Shown here: in pieces, positions 52,625 through 61,199 of the stretch | How the letters are laid out: every line of letters starts with the position of its first letter | How positions within the stretch are numbered: position 1 is the stretch's first letter | Source of the DNA: Myxococcus xanthus | GTDB lineage: Bacteria; Myxococcota; Myxococcia; Myxococcales; Myxococcaceae | Assembly (NCBI RefSeq): GCF_900106535.1 | Contig: NZ_FNOH01000019.1 | Span: forward strand, 47,595-111,594 | Reading direction: 5' to 3' | DNA: 64,000 nt | Translations under genes and position numbers: made by a program | Notes under the pieces: model-generated | Seen by the model: the letters and a program-made list of their open reading frames with translations, nothing else | Told to the model about the DNA's origin: nothing | The model's database searches: none

Positions 52625-52906
52625 ATGCCCCAGAATCGCGCAACCCTGATGTGCATTGCCGCCCTGCTGATGGCTGGCTGTGGTGGAGCCATGGACGAAG
52701 CCACGGCGGAGCCTGCCACGACGGAGTCCGCGTCCCAGGCGCTCTACCCGGAGTATGACCCGGACATCCACTGCCTGGTCTCGTCCCAGTACGTGTCCTG
52801 CCGCAGCGGACCGACGATGTACGCCTACTACAGCCCGGACTGGGGCTACTACATCAACCGCGACGTCTGTGGCCGCAACGGGCCGCTCATCTGTCCGCTG
52901 TACTGA
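52625..52906 (+). CDS. Small Cys-containing lipoprotein
   Basis: The 93-residue protein has a lipoprotein signal (CIAALLMAGCGG) and a mature part with four cysteines (IHCLVSS, VSCRSGP, RDVCGRN, LICPLY), likely two disulfides, and many tyrosines. No family recognised. It stands between the Cys-rich trio and ileS with 54 bases before ileS; the latter may share its transcript. Likely a surface-located small protein. Confidence 0.65.
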   Translation: MPQNRATLMCIAALLMAGCGGAMDEATAEPATTESASQALYPEYDPDIHCLVSSQYVSCRSGPTMYAYYSPDWGYYINRDVCGRNGPLICPLY

Positions 52907-52960
52907 TTCACAGGACGGGCATCCATCCCCGGCGCGGGCGGTGCTATCAAGCACCGCACC

Positions 52961-55900
52961 ATGCCTGAAACGCCCCCTTCCCTGTTCGATGCGGTGCCCG
53001 CGGAGATGGACTTTCCTTCCGACGAGCGCCGCATCCAGGCCTTCTGGAAGGACCGCCGCATCTTCGAGCGCTCGCTCGAAACGCGTGAGGATGCCCCCAG
53101 CTTCGTCTTCTACGAGGGCCCGCCGACCGCCAACGGCCTGCCGCACAACGGCCACGTCCTCACGCGCGTCATCAAGGACCTGTTCCCCCGCTACAAGACG
53201 ATGACGGGCCACTACGTCCCCCGCAAGGCCGGCTGGGACACCCACGGCCTGCCCGTGGAGGTGGAGGTCGAGAAGGAACTGCGCATCCACGGCAAGGCGG
53301 AGATTGAGCGCTACGGCGTGGAGCCCTTCACCGAGCGCTGCATCGAATCCGTCTTCCGCTACACCTCCGAGTGGGAGCGGCTCACCGAGCGCATCGGCTT
53401 CTGGGTGGACCTGAATCAGGCCTACGTCACCTACCACCGTCCGTTCGTGGAGAGCGTGTGGTGGGCGCTGGCGGAGCTGCACCGCAAGGGCCTGCTGTAC
53501 CAGGGCCACAAGGTGGTGTGGTGGTGGCCGCAGGGCGGCACCGCGCTGAGCGCCGCGGAGGTGGGCCTGGGCTACAAGACGGTGGACGACCCGAGCGTCT
53601 ACGTCGCCTTCCCGCTGCGCGACACGCCGGACACCGCGCTGGTGGTGTGGACGACCACGCCCTGGACGCTGCCGTCCAACATGTACGCGGCCGTCAACCC
53701 GGGCGTGGACTACGTCACCGTGGACGCGGGCGAGCGCAAGCTCATCGTCGCCGCGGCGCTGCGCGAGGCGCTGGCGAAGAAGCTCAAGCAGGACCTGCCG
53801 GTGCTCGCCACGCAGAAGGGCAGCGACCTGGTGGGCCAGCGCTACCAGCCGCCCTTCGACCTCTACCACCAGCGCGCGGGCGACACGCGGCTGCCGCTGA
53901 AGGACGGCGGTGAGGACGCGCAGGCCTGGCGCGTGCTGGGCGCGGACTTCGTGACGCTCGACAGCGGCACGGGCATCGTCCACATCGCCCCGGCTTTTGG
54001 CGAGGACGACTACGAGGCCTTCCGCAAGGACAAGGCCCGCTTCGCCCAGCCGGAAGCGCTGGAGCTGTTCTGCGCGGTGAAGCCGGACGGCACCTTCTCC
54101 GACGACGTGCCGCTCGTCGCGGGGCGCTTCGTGAAGGAGGCGGACAAGGACATCCAGCGCCACCTGAAGGAGCGCGGGCTGGTCCTCTTCACGGAGCAGT
54201 ACAAGCACGAGTACCCCTTCTGCTGGCGCGCGGACGACGACCCGCTCATCCAGTTCGCCCGGCCCGCCTGGTACATCCGCACCACGTCCGTGAAGGACGA
54301 GGCGATTGCCAACAACCGCGCCGTCAACTGGGTGCCCGAGCACATCAAGGAAGGCCGCTTCGGCGACTTCCTGGCCAACAACGTGGACTGGGCCCTGTCG
54401 CGCGAGCGCTACTGGGGCACGCCGCTGCCGCTCTGGGTGCACTCGGAGACGGGCGAGGTGGAGGCCATCCCCTCGCTCCAGGCGCTGCGCGAGAAGCCGG
54501 GCAACAACGTGGCCGCGGTGGAGGCGGAGCTGAATGCCTTCCTCGCGGGCAAGCCCCACGAGGCCAACGCCAGACACCTCATCGTCCACAAGCCGTGGAT
54601 CGACAAGGTGACGTTCGAGAAGCCCGGCATGCCGGGGCGCTTCCAGCGCGTGCCCGAGGTCGTCGACGTGTGGTTCGACTCCGGTTGCATGCCCTTCGCG
54701 CAGTGGGGCTTCCCGCACGCGCCGGGCTCGCGGGAGATCTTCAACCGCGCCTTCCCCGCGGACTTCATCTCCGAGGCCATCGACCAGACGCGTGGCTGGT
54801 TCTACTCGCTGCTGATGGTGAGCACGCTCCTCTTCGACGAGGAGACGCAGGCTCGCATGGGCCTGTCACCCCAGCGCGGCTGGCCGCAGCCGTACAAGAG
54901 CTGCATCGTGCTGGGCCACGTCTCCGACAAGGAGGGGCGCAAGGAGTCCAAGTCCAAGGGCAACTACACGCCGCCGGAAATCATCCTGGACGAAGTGCGC
55001 ATGGACTTCGCGGTCCTCACTGCCACGGAGGCCGGCGTTCCGGGTGAGCCGGGCGTGGCGCTCATCGCTCGCGAGGACCTGGAGGGCCTGGACATCCAGG
55101 AGGGCGCCAAGGTGCAGCTCTTCCGGCCAGACCGTCCGGACGTGGTCATCACCGCGACGGTGAAGGCGCACAAGAAGCTCAAGCGCCGCGTGCTGCTGCT
55201 GGCGCCCGCTGACCTGCAGACGCTGGACGTGGCGCCCTCCGCGCGTGGCGCCAGTGTCATGCCGGTGGAGGTGCCCCGGTTGGCGCCTTCCGAGCGCGTG
55301 GTGCTGAAGGACCCCGCCGCCAAGGCGCCGGGCGCGGACGCGTTCCGCTGGTTCTTCTACGCGGCGAGCCCCACCTGGTCGAACACGCGGCACTCGCTGA
55401 GCAACGTGCGACTGTTGCAGAAGGACTTCCAGGTCAAGCTGCGCAACGTCTACTCGTTCTTCACCATCTACGCGAACATCGACGGTTTCAACCCGGCGGC
55501 CGGCAACACGGACGCGACCGACTCGCCGTGGGAAGCCATCCGCCGCAGCCAGGGCTGGCGTGAGGTGAAGGCGCGGCCGGTGCTGGACCGCTGGATTCTG
55601 TCCGAGGTCCACCTCACCCTGCGCGACGTCACCAGCGCGCTGGACACCTACCAGGTCTACGACGCGGCCCAGCGGATGGTGGCGCTGGTGGACGCGCTGT
55701 CCAACTGGTACCTGCGCCGCAGCCGGTCGCGCTTCTGGGCGCCGGGCTTCGAACAGGACAAGCAGGACGCGTACTTCACGCTCTACGAGGCGCTCACCAC
55801 CATTGCCTCGCTGTCCGCGCCCTTCATCCCCTTCTTCGCCGATGAGATGTGGGGCAACCTGGTGCGCAAGCCCTGGCCCACCACGCAGCCGGAGAGCGTC

Positions 55901-56704
55901 CACCTGGCGCGCTTCCCCACCGTGGATGCGTCCCTCATCGACGAGGGGCTCGCGGCGGAGATGGGCGCGGTGAGGGACCTGGTCTCCCTGGGCCTCAAGG
56001 TGCGCACGGACAACCGCCTCAAGGTGCGCCAGCCGCTGTCGCGTGCGGACGTCATCCTGGCGCGCAAGGAGCTGACGGACCGCGTGGCGGTGTATCGCGA
56101 CCTCATCGCGGACGAACTGAACGTCCACGAGGTGCGCTTCGTGGAGCCGGGCAGCCCGGAGGCGGACGTGGTGCGCTTCCGCGTCCGGCCCAACCTGCGC
56201 GCGGTGGGCGGACGGCTGGGCCCCAAGCTGGCCCCGGTGCGCAAGGCCTTCGACACGGGTGACGGCGCCGCGCTGCACCGCGAGTTGCTCCAGACGGGCC
56301 GCGTGGCCATGACGGTGGCCGGCGAGGACCTGGTCTTCACCGCCGAGGAGCTGGAGACGCTGGTGGAGGCCAACCCCGGCTACGCCGCCGCCGGCATGGG
56401 CGTGGGCGTGGTGGTGCTCCACACCGAGCTGACCGAGTCCCTGGTGGATGAGGGCCTGGTGCGCGAGCTGCTCGCCCGCGTGCAGGGCGCGCGCAAGGAC
56501 ATGGAGCTGGGCTACACCGACCGCATCCAGCTCTGGGTGGACGGCGACGCGCGCGTGAAGCGCGTGACGGACGAAGCACGGGAGTTGATCGCTCGGGAGA
56601 CGCTGGCCTCCAGCATCCTCGTGGGCCCCGAGGGCCTCACCGGCAAGGAAGAAGAAGCCAGCATCAACGGCCTGCCCGCGCGCATCCGCGTGGAACGGGC
56701 CTGA
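52961..56704 (+). CDS. ileS: Isoleucine--tRNA ligase with an insertion after KMSKS
   Basis: The 1247-residue class I synthetase charges tRNA-Ile. HIGH reads LPHNGHVLTRVIKD; the editing domain has VVWTTTPWTLPSNMY and SGTGIVHIAPAFGEDDY; KMSKS reads KESKSKGN (about residue 661), with Glu for Met but both lysines kept. The next conserved part, GADAFRWFFYAASPTWS, is at about 791, so some 110 extra residues (IAREDLEGLDIQEGAKVQLF; HKKLKRRVLLLAPADLQTL) are inserted. Then come the anticodon domain (RPVLDRWILSEVHLTLRDV; ALSNWYLRRSRSRFW) and the C-terminal part. It looks like the eukaryote-like IleRS type. Longer than the usual 940-1070 residues. Confidence 0.93.
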   Translation: MPETPPSLFDAVPAEMDFPSDERRIQAFWKDRRIFERSLETREDAPSFVFYEGPPTANGLPHNGHVLTRVIKDLFPRYKTMTGHYVPRKAGWDTHGLPVEVEVEKELRIHGKAEIERYGVEPFTERCIESVFRYTSEWERLTERIGFWVDLNQAYVTYHRPFVESVWWALAELHRKGLLYQGHKVVWWWPQGGTALSAAEVGLGYKTVDDPSVYVAFPLRDTPDTALVVWTTTPWTLPSNMYAAVNPGVDYVTVDAGERKLIVAAALREALAKKLKQDLPVLATQKGSDLVGQRYQPPFDLYHQRAGDTRLPLKDGGEDAQAWRVLGADFVTLDSGTGIVHIAPAFGEDDYEAFRKDKARFAQPEALELFCAVKPDGTFSDDVPLVAGRFVKEADKDIQRHLKERGLVLFTEQYKHEYPFCWRADDDPLIQFARPAWYIRTTSVKDEAIANNRAVNWVPEHIKEGRFGDFLANNVDWALSRERYWGTPLPLWVHSETGEVEAIPSLQALREKPGNNVAAVEAELNAFLAGKPHEANARHLIVHKPWIDKVTFEKPGMPGRFQRVPEVVDVWFDSGCMPFAQWGFPHAPGSREIFNRAFPADFISEAIDQTRGWFYSLLMVSTLLFDEETQARMGLSPQRGWPQPYKSCIVLGHVSDKEGRKESKSKGNYTPPEIILDEVRMDFAVLTATEAGVPGEPGVALIAREDLEGLDIQEGAKVQLFRPDRPDVVITATVKAHKKLKRRVLLLAPADLQTLDVAPSARGASVMPVEVPRLAPSERVVLKDPAAKAPGADAFRWFFYAASPTWSNTRHSLSNVRLLQKDFQVKLRNVYSFFTIYANIDGFNPAAGNTDATDSPWEAIRRSQGWREVKARPVLDRWILSEVHLTLRDVTSALDTYQVYDAAQRMVALVDALSNWYLRRSRSRFWAPGFEQDKQDAYFTLYEALTTIASLSAPFIPFFADEMWGNLVRKPWPTTQPESVHLARFPTVDASLIDEGLAAEMGAVRDLVSLGLKVRTDNRLKVRQPLSRADVILARKELTDRVAVYRDLIADELNVHEVRFVEPGSPEADVVRFRVRPNLRAVGGRLGPKLAPVRKAFDTGDGAALHRELLQTGRVAMTVAGEDLVFTAEELETLVEANPGYAAAGMGVGVVVLHTELTESLVDEGLVRELLARVQGARKDMELGYTDRIQLWVDGDARVKRVTDEARELIARETLASSILVGPEGLTGKEEEASINGLPARIRVERA

Positions 56705-56719
56705 GCCGCGAAAAAACAC

Positions 56720-56750
56720 GGGCTGCCTCATCCCCGCGATGAGGCAGCCC
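56720..56750 (+). terminator. Strong hairpin after ileS
   Basis: GGGCTGCCTCA (56720-56730) pairs with TGAGGCAGCCC (56740-56750) across nine bases, 16 bases after the ileS stop. An A run precedes it on the plus strand, so it would act as an intrinsic terminator on the minus strand (with a T run after it) as well. Confidence 0.75.
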
Positions 56751-56811
56751 GCAAGTCACGGCACCCCGGCGCTGCCCTTCCCACGTGAAAAAGGGCCGTG
56801 CCAGCCTTCAC

Positions 56812-56940
56812 TCAGCTCAAGGTGAAGGTCGTGTCGTTCCGGTACAGCAACGCCTGGGACCCGTTGGAAGCGATGGCGCAGAACAGCTTTCCCGTTGCCA
56901 GCTTCATGACGTCATTCCCCGGCTTCGAATATTTCGACAT
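56812..56940 (-). CDS. 42-residue unknown protein
   Basis: ATG 56940 opens a 42-residue frame (MSKYSKPGNDVMKLATG, KLFCAIASNGSQALLYRN, DTTFTLS) in an otherwise empty 372-base region. Residue mix is that of a folded segment, and a promoter-like TTGACA lies 39-44 bases upstream with an AT-rich -10 patch. It ends before the ileS hairpin, which can end it in this direction. No ribosome site is evident. It may be a small peptide gene or the end of a decayed gene. Below usual calling size. Confidence 0.4.
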   Translation of the reverse strand: MSKYSKPGNDVMKLATGKLFCAIASNGSQALLYRNDTTFTLS

Positions 56941-56956
56941 TTACTGCTTTTGCTCG

Positions 56957-56984
56957 ATTACTAAAACGTAAGACAGGCTGTCAA
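56957..56984 (-). promoter_or_regulatory. Sigma-70-like promoter candidate
   Basis: On the minus strand a perfect -35 TTGACA (56984-56979) is followed after 15 bases by TAGTAAT (56963-56957). The spacing is short but the region is strikingly AT-rich for this genome. It points to the 42-residue frame. Confidence 0.4.
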
Positions 56985-57076
56985 TCAAGACCCAGACCCC
57001 TGTCCGCCACGACGCCCAGACTCGCTTCTTCCTGGACGGAGCCGCGCGAAGCCCCGCCCTGCGGTGTCACCCTCCG

Positions 57077-57811
57077 TCAGGACTGAGCGGTGGGACGGAC
57101 GATGATTTCGTTCACGTCCACGTCGTCGGGTTGCTCGATGGCGAAGGCGATGCTCCGCGCAATGGCCTCCGGCGGAATCGCCACCCGCCGGTATTCGCGC
57201 ATGCCCTCGCGCGCGACCGGATCGGAGATGGAGTCGGCGAGCTCGGAGGTCGTCACGCCCGGTGAAATGACGGTGACCCTGATGTCGCCGCCAACCTCCT
57301 GCCGCAGGCCCTCGGAGATGGCGATGACGGCGTACTTGGTCGCGCAGTACACGGCGGCCGTGGGCACCACCTGGTGGCCACCAATGGAGGAGAGGTTGAT
57401 GAACTGGCCGGAGCGCTGCGCCTGCATGATGGGCAGCCCCGCGGCGATGCCGTGCAGGACGCCGCGGATGTTGACGTCAATCATCCGGTCCCACTCCTCG
57501 ACCTTGAGCGCCTCCAACTTCGACAGCGGCATCACGCCCGCGTTGTTGATGATGACGTCGATGCGGCCGTGCTCGGCGCGGACGAAGCCCATGAAGGACT
57601 CGACGTCGTCCCGCTTCGTGACGTCCAGCTTCCGGTAGCGCGCGGAGCCGCCCTCCGCGCGGATGGCGGACACCAGGGTTTCGAGCCGGTCCGTCCGGCG
57701 CGCGCCCAAGACAACGTGCGCCCCACGCTTCGCGAGCAGGCGAGCCGTCGCCTCCCCGATTCCGCTGCTCGCTCCGGTGATGGCAATGACCTTCCCTTCA
57801 ATTCCAGACAT
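57077..57811 (-). CDS. Short-chain dehydrogenase (SDR) family oxidoreductase
   Basis: From ATG 57811 the 244-residue protein is a classical SDR: ITGASSGIGEATARLLA (cofactor), VIINNAGVMPLS (NNAG), FINLSSIGGHQV (Ser) and AVYCATKYAVIAIS (Tyr, Lys). It resembles YdfG/3-hydroxy-acid dehydrogenase-like enzymes and uses NADP, judging by the GARRTDRL basic residues after strand 2. The upstream open frame to 58168 is not conserved. It is divergent from the RegB-like kinase gene and may share the TGCGTC palindrome control. Substrate unknown. Confidence 0.85.
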   Translation of the reverse strand: MSGIEGKVIAITGASSGIGEATARLLAKRGAHVVLGARRTDRLETLVSAIRAEGGSARYRKLDVTKRDDVESFMGFVRAEHGRIDVIINNAGVMPLSKLEALKVEEWDRMIDVNIRGVLHGIAAGLPIMQAQRSGQFINLSSIGGHQVVPTAAVYCATKYAVIAISEGLRQEVGGDIRVTVISPGVTTSELADSISDPVAREGMREYRRVAIPPEAIARSIAFAIEQPDDVDVNEIIVRPTAQS

Positions 57812-58154
57812 ATGGATGCGCCTCGTGACTGCGGAGTGGATGACCGCAATCTGTGCGCTGGCGCCGCTGAAGCGATATGCCGATGCTGCCGGGTTCTTGC
57901 CCAATCCTGCACGAACGGATGAATCCCCTGGCCCGGAGGTACGGGCCGCATACGCTCCTCCCCCCAATATCCGGCCGAGCTGGCCGGGGCACTCGGTGGG
58001 CGATGAGGGCCCCTCGCAGTTCAGCCGGGAGTACAGCCGGCTGTCTGGCGCGCCGCCCTCGCGAGACGTCTCCCGGCTGCGGAGGCCAGGCACCGGCCCG
58101 GCAGGCCAATGCGTCAACTTGACGCACACTTCACTGCCATCGCCGGGATATGAC
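57812..58154. other. 343-base divergent region before the RegB-like gene
   Basis: The region separates the SDR gene (minus) and the histidine kinase gene (plus). The only clear structure is a 17-base palindrome at 58110-58126. Open frames on both strands continue through it, but they lack start signals and family resemblance. Confidence 0.5.
58110..58126. promoter_or_regulatory. TGCGTC-N5-GACGCA palindrome before the kinase gene
   Basis: TGCGTC (58110-58115), AACTT, GACGCA (58121-58126). With the inner A/T it is a perfect 17-mer dyad with a single centre base. It is 28 bases before the histidine kinase start. It matches the GCGNC-type half-site I associate with RegA/PrrA/ActR regulators. The same motif recurs at 60082-60100. 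Confidence 0.6.
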
Positions 58155-59534
58155 GTGCGGGTGTCCACCGCGCCGACTCACACCGAGGCGCCGTCGCCTG
58201 ACGTCCTGTCCTCGCCCCCGCGCTCCGCCTTCCGACGCTCCACCGGGGACATGGCGGCGCGATTGTCCTCCAGCGACATCGCGCTCGGGTGGCTGGTCCG
58301 CCTGCGCTGGCACGCCGTCGCCGGACAAGCGCTGACGGTGGGCGTTGCCGTCCGGGTGCTGGAGCTGGAGTTGCCCGTGATGCCCCTGCTGGCCCTGGTG
58401 GCCACGACGGCGGTGTCCAACCTGCTCCTCGCGCTCTGGCTCCGCCGCGAGCCCGAGGTCCGTCCCGGCCTGCTGGGCGCCGTGCTCGCGTTCGACACCG
58501 CGCTGCTGACGGGGCTGCTCGCGCTGTCCGGTGGCCCGGCCAACCCGTTCGCCATGCTGTATCTCGTCCACGTGACGCTGGCGGCCATCGTGCTGGGCCC
58601 CCGTTGGACGGCGCTCATCGCGATGCTGTCGGTGCTGGGCTCGACCAGCCTCTTCGCCTGCCATGTCCCACTGCCCGACACGGTGAACCCGCCGGGCAGC
58701 CACGGCCTGGACTCGCTCCACGTCGTGGGCATGTGGGTCGCCTTCACGCTGACGGCGCTCATCATCGGCTTCGTCGTCGCCCGCGTGGCCGCCGCGCTGA
58801 GAGACCGGCATGCCGCGCTGGCGCGCACGCAGCGGCTGGCGGCGCGCGCGGAGAAGCTGGCGTCGCTGTCCACGCTGGCGGCCGGCGCGGCACACGAGCT
58901 GGGCACGCCGCTGGGCACCATCGCCATCGCGGCCAACGAACTGGACGCGCTCATCCTGGAGGCGCCCCAGGAAGCGCTGGAGGATGCCCGCCTCATCCGG
59001 GACGAGGTGGAGCGCTGCCGGGACATCCTGGAGCGCATGAGCGCCCGCGCCGGACAGACGATGGGCGAGGTCCCCGAACGGACGACGCCGAGCGACGTGC
59101 TCGCCCGCCTCCGGGAACAACTGGGCACCGCCGACCAGGCGCGCCTCCAACTCGAGCCCGGCCCGGACGTGCCCTTCTGGTGCCCCGTGCGAGGACTGGT
59201 GCAGGTCCTGACGAACCTGGTGCGCAACGGGCTGCATGCCAGCGAGGCCACCGGAGCGAACGTCGTGGTGTCCGCGCACCGCGAGGAGGACCGCCTGCGC
59301 TTCATCGTGGAGGACCGGGGCACCGGCATCCCGCGCGCGCTGCTGCCCCGGCTGGGCGAGCCCTTCTTCACCACCAAGCCCGCGGGCCAGGGCATGGGGC
59401 TGGGCCTGTTCCTCACCCAGACGTACGCCGAGCTGTGTGGAGGCCGCCTGGAGCTCAGCTCCGAGGAGGGACAGGGAACGCGCGTGACGCTGGAGCTGCC
59501 CTTGAGGAAGGAGTCGTCCGATGCCACCAGGTGA
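58155..59534 (+). CDS. RegB/PrrB-type sensor histidine kinase
   Basis: About 459 residues with six membrane helices in the first 220 (ALTVGVAVRVLELELPVMPLLALVA; LLGAVLAFDTALLTGLLAL; VVGMWVAFTLTALIIGFVVA), then the H-box GAAHELGTPLG (His about 247), N-box LVRNGLHASEATG, G1 VEDRGTGIPRALLPRLGEPFFTTK and G2 GMGLGLFLTQTYAE. The HELGTPLGTI form is typical for RegB/PrrB redox kinases. Their redox-sensing Cys before the H-box is not seen (ALARTQRLAARAEK). Start GTG 58155 or 58161; ATG 58251 also possible. The gene overlaps its response regulator by 14 bases. Confidence 0.85.
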   Translation: MRVSTAPTHTEAPSPDVLSSPPRSAFRRSTGDMAARLSSSDIALGWLVRLRWHAVAGQALTVGVAVRVLELELPVMPLLALVATTAVSNLLLALWLRREPEVRPGLLGAVLAFDTALLTGLLALSGGPANPFAMLYLVHVTLAAIVLGPRWTALIAMLSVLGSTSLFACHVPLPDTVNPPGSHGLDSLHVVGMWVAFTLTALIIGFVVARVAAALRDRHAALARTQRLAARAEKLASLSTLAAGAAHELGTPLGTIAIAANELDALILEAPQEALEDARLIRDEVERCRDILERMSARAGQTMGEVPERTTPSDVLARLREQLGTADQARLQLEPGPDVPFWCPVRGLVQVLTNLVRNGLHASEATGANVVVSAHREEDRLRFIVEDRGTGIPRALLPRLGEPFFTTKPAGQGMGLGLFLTQTYAELCGGRLELSSEEGQGTRVTLELPLRKESSDATR

Positions 59535-60072
59535 AGCCCCCGCCACGGTGCTCGTCACCGACGACGACGAGCGATTCCGAGAGCGGCTGGTGCGCGCCTT
59601 CGTGCGGCACGGCTTCCAGGCTCACGGCGCGGCCAGCGCGCACGCGGCGCTCGAGGCCGCGCGGGCGTTGCGTCCGGGTTACGCCGTCGTCGACCTGCGC
59701 CTGCCCGACGGCTCCGGCCTGGAGTTGGTGCGCGAGCTGAAGGCCCTGGACGCGAACACCACCGTCGTGGTGCTGACGGGCTACGGCAGCATCGCCACGG
59801 CGGTGGAGGCCGTCCGGCGAGGCGCCACACACTACCTGGCCAAGCCCGCGGACGTGGACGACATCCTGCTGGCCTTCGCCGGCGCCACCCTCCCCTCCGG
59901 GCAGGAGGCCGCGCTCACCCACGAGGTGCCCTCCCTGGCGCGCGCGGAGTGGGAGCACATCCAGCGCGTGCTCGCCGACTGTGGGGGCAACATCTCCCAG
60001 GCCGCCCGGTTGCTGCGCATCCAGCGGCGGAGCCTGCAACGCAAGCTGTCCAAGTACCCCGTTCCCAAGTGA
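59521..60072 (+). CDS. RegA/PrrA/ActR-type response regulator
   Basis: The 183-residue protein has a receiver domain (TVLVTDDDERFRERLVRA, phospho-acceptor Asp in VVDLRLPDGSG about residue 58, Lys in HYLAKPADVDD) and a short Fis-like helix-turn-helix (VLADCGGNISQAARLLRIQRRSLQRKLSKY). This size and C-terminus are the hallmark of RegA/PrrA/ActR, global redox regulators of respiratory genes in proteobacteria. Two TGCGTC-N5-GACGCA sites flank the operon and are its likely targets. It should act with the kinase encoded just upstream. Confidence 0.88.
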   Translation: MPPGEAPATVLVTDDDERFRERLVRAFVRHGFQAHGAASAHAALEAARALRPGYAVVDLRLPDGSGLELVRELKALDANTTVVVLTGYGSIATAVEAVRRGATHYLAKPADVDDILLAFAGATLPSGQEAALTHEVPSLARAEWEHIQRVLADCGGNISQAARLLRIQRRSLQRKLSKYPVPK

Positions 60073-60081
60073 GCCCCCGGG

Positions 60082-60100
60082 GTGCGTCAGCAAGACGCAC
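60082..60100. promoter_or_regulatory. GTGCGTC-N5-GACGCAC palindrome before the cytochrome gene
   Basis: GTGCGTC (60082-60088), AGCAA, GACGCAC (60094-60100): perfect 7-bp arms with the same five-base spacing as 58110-58126. It lies between the response regulator stop and the diheme cytochrome start at 60148, so the cytochrome may have its own RegA-controlled promoter. Confidence 0.6.
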
Positions 60101-60147
60101 GAAACGCGGCGCCCAAGCCGGTAGGGTGGAAGGTGTCAGGAGGTCCG

Positions 60148-61194
60148 ATGTCCCCGCCACGCGCGAGTGCGCTGCTGCTCACCATCGTCGTGTCCGCCGG
60201 AGGCTGTACCAAGACGCCCACCGAGGAGGTCCGGAAGGAAGCCAACGGCAGCATCCAGTGCCAGACGCTCCAGCACCTGGCCTGCACGGGCCTCTACGGC
60301 GAGGGCGGCACCGGGTGGGCGACCCGGGCGATTCCCCCCGAGGTGCGCCCCTACGAGCCCGGCCTCCAGCTCTGGAGCGACGGCCTGGACAAGACGCGCT
60401 TCATCTACCTGCCGCCCGGCACGAAGGTGGACACGTCCAAGAGCGACGAGTGGCGCTTCCCCGTGGGCACGAAGCTCTGGAAGGAGTTCAGTTGGAAGGG
60501 GCGGCCCATCGAGACGCGCTTCCTCTGGAAGCGCCCGGACGGGAGCTGGCTGCGGACCACCTACCGCTGGAGCGACGACGGGAAGACGGCGCTCGAGTTG
60601 ACCAGCGGTGAGAAGGACGTGCCCGGCACGGAGGGCTACGAAATCCCCAGCCAGCAGGACTGCCAGTCCTGCCACCGAGGTCGCGGCGACGAGGTGCTCG
60701 GCTTCGAGGCCGTCGCGTTGGCCCACGACGGCGCGCGAGGCCTCACGCTGGCGAAGCTGGTGGAGGAGGGACACCTGAGCCACCCGCCCGCGCAGGTGCC
60801 CCGCATTCCTGGCACGCCGGTGGAGCAGGCCGCCCTGGGCTACCTGCACATGAACTGCGGCGTGTCGTGCCACAGCGCCAACCGCATGGCGCTGGGCAAC
60901 AGCTCCGGCCTGCACCTGCGCCTGGAAGCGGGCGAGCTCGGCTCCGTGCAGGAGACGGACACCTGGCGCACGTCCGTGAATGTGAAGGCGCTCATCCAGA
61001 CGTCGGGCATGTTCGGGAAGAGCTCGCAGCGCGTCGCGCCGGGTGACGTCCAGCACAGCTCGCTGCTCTACCGGATGGGCCAGCGCGGGGACTTCATGCA
61101 AATGCCACCCCTGGGCACCCTCGTGGTGGATGAACAGGGTCGGGCGCTCATCCAGCGCTGGATTGAAGCGATGCCCGTGAAGAAGGGGGGGTAG
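60148..61194 (+). CDS. Diheme cytochrome c-like lipoprotein (SO2930-type)
   Basis: AGGAGG five bases before ATG 60148 supports the start (348 residues). The N-terminus is a lipoprotein signal (LLLTIVVSAGGC). The mature part follows the pattern of SO2930-type diheme cytochromes (YEPGLQLWSDGLDKTRFIYLP; FPVGTKLWKEFSWKGRPIETR). It has one clear heme motif (DCQSCHRG) and a second, NCGVSCHSANRMALGNSSGL, that has one extra residue (C-x3-C-H). It should carry electrons at the outer face of the membrane. Regulation by the RegBA-type pair is likely. Two short membrane/lipoprotein genes follow. Confidence 0.8.
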   Translation: MSPPRASALLLTIVVSAGGCTKTPTEEVRKEANGSIQCQTLQHLACTGLYGEGGTGWATRAIPPEVRPYEPGLQLWSDGLDKTRFIYLPPGTKVDTSKSDEWRFPVGTKLWKEFSWKGRPIETRFLWKRPDGSWLRTTYRWSDDGKTALELTSGEKDVPGTEGYEIPSQQDCQSCHRGRGDEVLGFEAVALAHDGARGLTLAKLVEEGHLSHPPAQVPRIPGTPVEQAALGYLHMNCGVSCHSANRMALGNSSGLHLRLEAGELGSVQETDTWRTSVNVKALIQTSGMFGKSSQRVAPGDVQHSSLLYRMGQRGDFMQMPPLGTLVVDEQGRALIQRWIEAMPVKKGG

Positions 61195-61199
61195 GCGCC

